Assembly: GCA_007127385.1 (NCBI GenBank)
Contig: SKZM01000206.1
Span: forward strand, 1-10,426
Source: Methanosalsum sp.
Lineage (GTDB): Archaea > Halobacteriota > Methanosarcinia > Methanosarcinales > Methanosarcinaceae
DNA length: 10,426 nt
Direction: 5' to 3'
This document shows, piece after piece, positions 5,745 through 10,426 of this stretch (position 1 is its first letter; every line of letters begins with the position of its first letter). Made by a program: the position numbers and the translations under genes. The notes beneath the pieces are model-generated. The model made no database searches and was not told where the DNA came from. It saw only the letters and a list, made by a program, of their open reading frames with translations.

Positions 5745-6800
5745 TCACATTTTGACCCTTCCAATATCTATGTATTCAAAATTTCCATTGTAATTTAATG
5801 CAAAGACCATTCTTTTTCTGACACTGTTTGCAAGCCTTATGGCTCTTGACATAATGGGCAATATAAATATATGATTTTCTGAAATGGCATGCACCAGATA
5901 TTCTGAATGTGGGATCTTCTTTGGAGATTCAATGCCAATATACAGTCTGAAATGTGTCCCGAATTTAAACCCTGTTTTAGGGACCATTCCCTTTTCCCTC
6001 AGATCACGGTATACATAATATTTTGTTAAAAATTCAGGTTCTATCTCTGAAGCTTTACTGAAAAAATCTTCAGAACCCAGAATTTTATCTCTTTCTCTGT
6101 CCTTTATCTGAATCAATTTTTTTTCAAGAAGGTAGGCAGATTCAATAAGTGATAACTGAAGTCTATCTTCATCCAGTGGCTTACCATAAAATCCTTTATT
6201 GTACAGATCACTGGATGCTTTTTTATCCCATACTATCACCCTGTCTTCCAGCAAAGTCGATTCTGCATTTAAAGCATCGTTGAATGGTTCCATCTTACCT
6301 GATATGCTGATTTTCTTTACCTCATAAAAGGTGATATCACTTTCCTCATCAACGATTGCCAGGATCATCTGCTTGCGTATATTTGAAACTGTGTTCAGAG
6401 ACTTTATTAATTCAGTGATACTAACTGAAGATCTTTCAGATCTGACATATACATAGCTTCTTGCGGGGGTTTTGCCAGGATGACCACCCCTAGGGTACAC
6501 TCTAAAATCAGCCACACTGGGTTGGACATAAAATCCTCTTTCTTTTAGATCTTTGTATACGATATATTTGAGTTCAAAATACCTATGGCGCATGGAGGCT
6601 ATTTTGAAAAATTCAGGAAAACTGAGAGATTCAGAATCCATTGTTATACTGATCTTTTCACGGTACAATAAATATGCTGCTTCTACAAGGCTTAGCTCAA
6701 GCACATTTCCTCTAGGACGTCCAAAATATCCAGTATTATACAGAATATCAATTGCATCTTTATCGAGCTCTACCTTATTTTCCAATAATCTAGCTATCAA
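5745..6800 (-). CDS. endA: tRNA-splicing endonuclease EndA, two-repeat form
   Basis: EndA cuts bulge-helix-bulge motifs to remove introns from precursor tRNA and rRNA. The 351-residue protein is a tandem duplication: repeat 1 (about 5-165) and repeat 2 (about 182-351) both contain the L-[EQ]-LSL-[VI]-E-[AS]-AYLL core, at 34-45 and 214-225, and the KY-x-VY-[KR]-DL-[KR]-E block. This is the alpha2 dimer architecture known from Archaeoglobus fulgidus. The Tyr-His-Lys triad is complete only in repeat 2: Tyr287 (FRLY), His298 (HSEYLV) and Lys329 (SVRKRM). Repeat 1 keeps Tyr102 and Lys143 but has Ala113 where the histidine should be, so it is presumably structural. The start is TTG 6800, with GGAG eight bases upstream; there is no ATG nearby in frame. 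It lies 59 bases after cfbB and is probably in the same transcript. Confidence 0.93.
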   Translation of the reverse strand: MIARLLENKVELDKDAIDILYNTGYFGRPRGNVLELSLVEAAYLLYREKISITMDSESLSFPEFFKIASMRHRYFELKYIVYKDLKERGFYVQPSVADFRVYPRGGHPGKTPARSYVYVRSERSSVSITELIKSLNTVSNIRKQMILAIVDEESDITFYEVKKISISGKMEPFNDALNAESTLLEDRVIVWDKKASSDLYNKGFYGKPLDEDRLQLSLIESAYLLEKKLIQIKDRERDKILGSEDFFSKASEIEPEFLTKYYVYRDLREKGMVPKTGFKFGTHFRLYIGIESPKKIPHSEYLVHAISENHIFILPIMSRAIRLANSVRKRMVFALNYNGNFEYIDIGRVKM

Positions 6801-6859
6801 ATTATATGCTCCAGTATTGATTTCAAATAAATTGCCTATCTGAAGTGATCTCGCAGGTC

Positions 6860-8353
6860 TTACATGAGATTTGCTATAAAATCCACAAAAGAGAATGCAA
6901 ATTCTTTGTATGATACGGCATGGAGATGTGCATAGGATCCAATTGTATTATTTACGGTCAACCCATCTTTTCCATTTATAATTCCTTCTCCCCGGGACAG
7001 ATCAATGGCAAATTTAGTACCCTCAGGAATATCTGTGATTTCCGAATGATGAAATTCATGGCCCTTAAAAACATTTCCAGATCTTCCTATAACAGTATCC
7101 ATATTGAGAATTCCGGTATTATAACTGACTACTCTCTTATTTCCCATTAATGTATGTCCAGGAAGTGCTCCTACCATTTCATAGGTGGCTTTTTCCATTG
7201 AAGCCATATTATATACGCTATCATTACTGTTGTGTGCACCTGTTGTTATTTTTTCAGTAAGGTACATAAGTCCGCCGCATTCTGCATAAATAGGTATATT
7301 TTCTGAAGATAGTTCGTATATTCTATTTTTCATTGGTGTATTTTTTTCCAGCTCAGATGCGAAAAGTTCCGGATACCCTCCCCCAATATATATTCCATCA
7401 ACATGAGGAATTTTGGCATCATGTAACGGGCTGAAATATTTTATGTTTGCTCCGGCAGCCTGAAGCATTTCAATATTGTCATGGTAATAAAAATTGAATG
7501 CTTCATCCAGTGCAACACCAATGACCGCTCCCTCAGTTGATGAGGATATCGGTTTGAACATGCTTTTGCCAGCTCTAATTACAGGAGGTGCCTGATAAGC
7601 GAACTCAATCAACTTATCCACATCGATACGTTTGTTTATGGTATTTTGAATATATTCCATTCTGGTATTATATTCCGTGATCTTTTGCTGGCTTTCGATC
7701 GCAGGAATAAGTCCAAGATGGCGCATGGAGATCTGCATGCCGGGATCTCTTGGAACAATTCCCACAACCGGCAGACCTGTATAATGTTCAATTGCTTCTT
7801 TTGCCTTTTTGGCATGCCTTTCTCCACCTACATTATTGAGAATTATTCCTGCAATATTGACTTCCGGATCAAATGATCTATAGCCATTTACAAGTGCTGC
7901 AGCTGATCGTGTAATACTCCTTGCATTGATCACAAAGATCACAGGACATTTGAGTATCTTGGCAACCTGGGCAGTACTGCCTGTATCTGTGAGACTGTCA
8001 AGCCCCTCATAGAGGCCTCTGACACCTTCAATGACAGCGAGGTCTGCTCCATTCTCGGTCTTACATGCATGGACGAAAGTATCAATTATATCCATTTCAT
8101 CCATCAGATAACCATCTATATTTCGTGCCTTTCTTCCAGTAATATCTGAATGATAGCTTGGATCTATATAATCCAGACCAACTTTGAAAGGCTGTACACT
8201 ATAGCCCCTGGAAACAAGAGCTGAGAGTATCCCCATCATGATGGTTGTCTTACCGGAAGATGATCTGTCTGCTGATAGCAGTATTCTTGGAACAGGAACC
8301 ATATCATCTGATTGGTTTTTGATATCCTCGAAATACTTTTCATTGAGCGTCAA
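6860..8353 (-). CDS. cfbB: Ni-sirohydrochlorin a,c-diamide synthase CfbB
   Basis: CfbB amidates the a and c acetate side chains of Ni-sirohydrochlorin, using ATP and glutamine, in coenzyme F430 biosynthesis. The product (497 residues from the chosen start) has the CobB/CbiA layout: an ATP-binding domain with P-loop ADRSSSGKTT at 28-37 and EGVRGLYEG at 109-117, and a class I-type glutaminase domain with GGGYPE at 324-329, nucleophile Cys359 in YAECGGLMYL, HEFHHSEI at 432-439 and SYAHLH at 473-478 carrying the catalytic histidine. Cobyrinate amidase is the alternative for this family, but the adjacent cfbC and cfbD decide for F430. The start is uncertain. I chose TTG 8353 because AAGGTGAG (8363-8370) sits nine bases upstream, overlapping the cfbC stop; ATG 8302, giving MVPVPRILLS, lacks such a site. 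The open frame extends upstream to 8491 inside cfbC, which is not credible. Confidence 0.92.
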   Translation of the reverse strand: MTLNEKYFEDIKNQSDDMVPVPRILLSADRSSSGKTTIMMGILSALVSRGYSVQPFKVGLDYIDPSYHSDITGRKARNIDGYLMDEMDIIDTFVHACKTENGADLAVIEGVRGLYEGLDSLTDTGSTAQVAKILKCPVIFVINARSITRSAAALVNGYRSFDPEVNIAGIILNNVGGERHAKKAKEAIEHYTGLPVVGIVPRDPGMQISMRHLGLIPAIESQQKITEYNTRMEYIQNTINKRIDVDKLIEFAYQAPPVIRAGKSMFKPISSSTEGAVIGVALDEAFNFYYHDNIEMLQAAGANIKYFSPLHDAKIPHVDGIYIGGGYPELFASELEKNTPMKNRIYELSSENIPIYAECGGLMYLTEKITTGAHNSNDSVYNMASMEKATYEMVGALPGHTLMGNKRVVSYNTGILNMDTVIGRSGNVFKGHEFHHSEITDIPEGTKFAIDLSRGEGIINGKDGLTVNNTIGSYAHLHAVSYKEFAFSFVDFIANLM

Positions 8354-8362
8354 TTTATTCAA

Positions 8363-8370
8363 CTCACCTT
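8363..8370 (-). promoter_or_regulatory. Ribosome binding site that places the cfbB start
   Basis: AAGGTGAG on the minus strand contains the cfbC stop codon and lies nine bases before TTG 8353. It implies translational coupling between cfbC and cfbB and a non-ATG start for cfbB. Confidence 0.5.
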
Positions 8371-9158
8371 GTAAGGCTGCGCAACTGTTCATCATCCATT
8401 GGGTCTGGATTTGAAGCTTTTTTCTGTGACATGATCTTTCTGGCAAGTTCCCTGTAAACATCTGCAATATCAGATTCCGGTTCTTTCTCAATCACAGAGA
8501 AACCTTCACGTTCACAGTCCTGTACAATCTGCTCCTTTGGTATAAATGCTATAAGTTCACTTCCAAGCTCTTCAGCAAACTTTTCAACAATTTCCCTTTC
8601 ACGGCTTACATCACGGGAATTACATATGACTCCACTAAGAGGGGTGTTTATTTTTTTCAGTCCTCTGCAAATGTTGTTTGCAGCATAAAGTGGCATGTAT
8701 TCTCCTGATGTCAAAACATATGCTTCGTTAACAAATCCTTTTTTGATAGGAGCTACAAATCCGCCACAGACAATATCGCCGGGCACATCATAAATAATAA
8801 GGTCCATTTCCAGGTGGGCCTTTGAAAGACTTTTCAGTTTTTGGATTGCAACAATAATACCTCTTCCGGCACATCCAATTCCAGGTTCAGGGCCACCTAC
8901 CTCCACACACTTTACTCCATTGTAACCTTCAAAAACAATGTCTTCTTCCTGAATATCGACACTTTCACGCAGTAGCCCCAGAATAGTTGGAATTCGCTGC
9001 CCTCCAAGCAAATTTATCGAAGAATCACTCTTTGGATCGCAGCCAATGATCATTACTTTGTATCCTTCATCTGCACATGCTGCGGCAATATTGGATGCGG
9101 TACTTGATTTTCCAATACCCCCTTTTCCATAAATTGCAATGATCTTCTTATCTTTCAT
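8364..9158 (-). CDS. cfbC: Ni-sirohydrochlorin a,c-diamide reductive cyclase, reductase subunit CfbC (NifH-like)
   Basis: CfbC is the NifH/BchL-like ATPase that passes electrons to CfbD, which reduces the Ni-sirohydrochlorin a,c-diamide ring and cyclises it towards F430. The 264-residue protein has a P-loop GKGGIGKSS at 11-19, switch motif DPKSDSS at 41-47, and the two cysteines that bind the dimer-bridging [4Fe-4S] cluster, Cys96 (GIGCAGRG) and Cys131 (DIVCGGF). These match NifH Cys97 and Cys132 closely. True nitrogenase NifH is unlikely: the partner is a single NifD-like gene with no nifK, and cfbB follows. The ATG overlaps the cfbD stop as ATGA, with GAGGAG (9167-9172) eight bases upstream, a sign of translational coupling and of matched subunit production. 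Confidence 0.95.
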   Translation of the reverse strand: MKDKKIIAIYGKGGIGKSSTASNIAAACADEGYKVMIIGCDPKSDSSINLLGGQRIPTILGLLRESVDIQEEDIVFEGYNGVKCVEVGGPEPGIGCAGRGIIVAIQKLKSLSKAHLEMDLIIYDVPGDIVCGGFVAPIKKGFVNEAYVLTSGEYMPLYAANNICRGLKKINTPLSGVICNSRDVSREREIVEKFAEELGSELIAFIPKEQIVQDCEREGFSVIEKEPESDIADVYRELARKIMSQKKASNPDPMDDEQLRSLTR

Positions 9159-10297
9159 GCAGCAAACTCCTCGTTTTTTTGTGAATGTAATTCTTTTTTG
9201 ATCTCTCTTAGAGTAGCACCAAATTCTGATTCTACAATAGAGCTGACACCAAGTGTTCTTGGATGCAGGTCTATCTCGACTACCACATGTTCATGCCCCA
9301 TTTCTTTCAGAGGGAGCACCTGTCTTGGTCCGTTGGTAACAGAAATTATCTCCATACCTGAGATGACATCTGCTGGGATTGCATGGGGAACTCCTGCAAT
9401 AATTGCAAAATCATAGTCACTATATTTTTCCTGGATGGCTTTTCTGACATATTCTCCTGCAATTGCATATTCATCCATTCCGCCAATAATCTCATGGATC
9501 TCAATACCAAATTCTTTAAAATCAGACATGATATTTCTGGCATGGGTTCGAACCCTTGGAAGTCCCAATGTTTGATCAATGTTTGCCATATTTACAATAT
9601 TGGACCTTACCTTCATCTCTTCTGCAATTTCATTTACTGCAAGTATGACATCTGCAAACATGTATCCAGTCTCTTTTTTAGCGTTCATTATGATTATTCC
9701 TTTCTTATCTTCTTTAAGAAGATCCATAACACGCTTTGCAACACTGTATTTTACGTCTCCCCTGGATGGAGCAAGATATGATTTACTGGCTGCACCATGC
9801 TTTTTTTCAATCTCTGTTGCCTTTTTGAGTATAATACTTTGCCGCTGGTATTCAGTATCGCTTATGAGACCTGCATCAGCTGCGGATTCAAGTGCCATGA
9901 GGACTCCTTTTGTATTGTCCCGGTATCCTGCATGTACTTCGACCTCTATTACCGGTATGTTCAGACCAGCTTCTTCCACAGCATCATGAAGTTCTTCACC
10001 GATGATCATGCTTGCGCATGTTCCCACAACTGCCATTGAATCGGGATTGAACATATCTGCAGCTTTTTTGATCAGTGATACAAGCTCATCATGTCCTCCA
10101 AATACGAATCCATTTTCATCAAGGGCTGTAGTTAAAACATGTACACCATCCTCTTCCAGAAGCCTGGCATGTTTGAAAGAGCATCCTGCCGGTCCGTGCA
10201 AAATAGCAACATCCACATCAAGATCACGAAGTGTGTACAGAGCTGCAACAATAGAACTTGGACGTGGATGGATAATAGATATCTTATCTGTTTTCAT
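9155..10297 (-). CDS. cfbD: Ni-sirohydrochlorin a,c-diamide reductive cyclase, catalytic subunit CfbD (NifD-like)
   Basis: CfbD is the nitrogenase-component-1-like catalytic subunit that, with CfbC, reduces Ni-sirohydrochlorin a,c-diamide to the seco-F430 precursor. The protein has 380 residues, shorter than NifD, in keeping with the small group IV nitrogenase-like proteins. Cys39 (HGPAGCSF) and Cys94 (VGTCAS) are the expected Fe-S ligands, and the C-terminal half has Rossmann-like segments with NGPRQVLPL. There is no second NifK-like gene, as expected for a homodimer. ATG 10297 is preceded by AGGCGAT three bases upstream, a modest ribosome binding site. It lies 30 bases after the preceding gene and overlaps cfbC by four bases, so these genes form an operon. 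Confidence 0.95.
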   Translation of the reverse strand: MKTDKISIIHPRPSSIVAALYTLRDLDVDVAILHGPAGCSFKHARLLEEDGVHVLTTALDENGFVFGGHDELVSLIKKAADMFNPDSMAVVGTCASMIIGEELHDAVEEAGLNIPVIEVEVHAGYRDNTKGVLMALESAADAGLISDTEYQRQSIILKKATEIEKKHGAASKSYLAPSRGDVKYSVAKRVMDLLKEDKKGIIIMNAKKETGYMFADVILAVNEIAEEMKVRSNIVNMANIDQTLGLPRVRTHARNIMSDFKEFGIEIHEIIGGMDEYAIAGEYVRKAIQEKYSDYDFAIIAGVPHAIPADVISGMEIISVTNGPRQVLPLKEMGHEHVVVEIDLHPRTLGVSSIVESEFGATLREIKKELHSQKNEEFAA

Positions 10298-10327
10298 TTT
10301 ATCGCCTGTAGTTGGTTGATATAATAG

Positions 10328-10426
10328 TTATCTGAAACATTTTACACAGGAAACTATAATGTCTCCATCAGCTGAAATTCTGAATGCCGCATTGAGACCT
10401 TCATCAAATCCTGATACATAAATCAC
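10328..10426 (-). CDS. cfbE: C-terminal end of a probable CfbE (Mur ligase-like), cut by the window edge
   Basis: A 32-codon open frame runs in from the right edge and stops at TAA 10328-10330. It reads VIYVSGFDEGLNAAF, then RISADGDIIVSCVKCFR. It is on the same strand as cfbD and 30 bases upstream of it. In Methanosarcina the cfb genes are clustered, and cfbE encodes the Mur ligase-like enzyme that forms the last ring of F430 from the seco precursor. Position and the look of the C-terminus suggest CfbE, but 32 residues hold no diagnostic motif, so the name is tentative. That it is the end of a real gene is more certain, given the spacing and strand. Confidence 0.55.
   Translation of the reverse strand: MIYVSGFDEGLNAAFRISADGDIIVSCVKCFR

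Noticed and set aside
8354..8491. N-terminal extension of cfbB up to 8491
   Set aside because: It would overlap cfbC by 128 bases, and the translated extension does not resemble the CobB/CbiA family.
8364..9158. Nitrogenase iron protein NifH (nitrogen fixation)
   Set aside because: The partner is one short NifD-like protein without NifK, and the neighbour is cfbB, so this is the F430 reductive cyclase.
9544..9555. GGGTTCGAACCC, a perfect 12-base palindrome that looks like a tRNA T-arm
   Set aside because: It lies inside cfbD, encoding part of RVRTHAR, and no acceptor, D or anticodon arm can be drawn around it.
9383..10319. Several plus-strand open frames of 70-136 codons opposite cfbD and cfbC
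   Set aside because: They are antisense shadows of strongly supported genes, have low-complexity or unrecognisable products, and lack ribosome binding sites.

Overview
The window comes from a methylotrophic methanogenic archaeon, most probably a member of the Methanosarcinaceae (genus not resolved from sequence alone). Three things point there: a trimethylamine methyltransferase gene (mttB) read through an in-frame amber codon at the pyrrolysine position, its cognate corrinoid protein gene (mttC), and a cluster for coenzyme F430 biosynthesis (cfb). TATA-box promoters, near-leaderless genes and a two-repeat archaeal tRNA-splicing endonuclease also fit Archaea. None of the 11 genes terminates at TAG, which suits a genome that uses UAG as sense.

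Layout. Positions 1-442 are an AT-rich promoter region followed by a long, partly structured leader. Plus strand: mttB (443-1930, one gene across the TAG at 1442-1444) and mttC (1954-2604), ending in a strong hairpin/T-tract terminator. All other genes lie on the minus strand and converge on mttC. Read right to left they are the C-terminus of a probable cfbE (cut by the window edge), cfbD, cfbC, cfbB, endA and a small conserved archaeal gene (all closely spaced, probably one operon), then hflX, a PHP-domain phosphoesterase gene and a single-cluster ferredoxin gene, each with its own likely promoter.

How the genes fit together. MttB transfers a methyl group from trimethylamine to the cobalt of MttC, feeding methyl groups towards coenzyme M. 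The Cfb enzymes build the nickel hydrocorphin F430, the cofactor of methyl-coenzyme M reductase, which carries out the last step of that pathway. The ferredoxin may serve electron transfer but its partner cannot be told from the sequence. EndA (tRNA/rRNA intron removal) and HflX (ribosome-associated GTPase) are housekeeping RNA/translation genes.

No insertion sequence, CRISPR array, RNA gene or phage feature was seen. The genes look like ordinary core methanogen genes. The less explained parts are the mttB leader (a possible leaderless 62-codon ORF and an imperfect hairpin), two perfect inverted repeats near promoters, and the small conserved gene behind endA.
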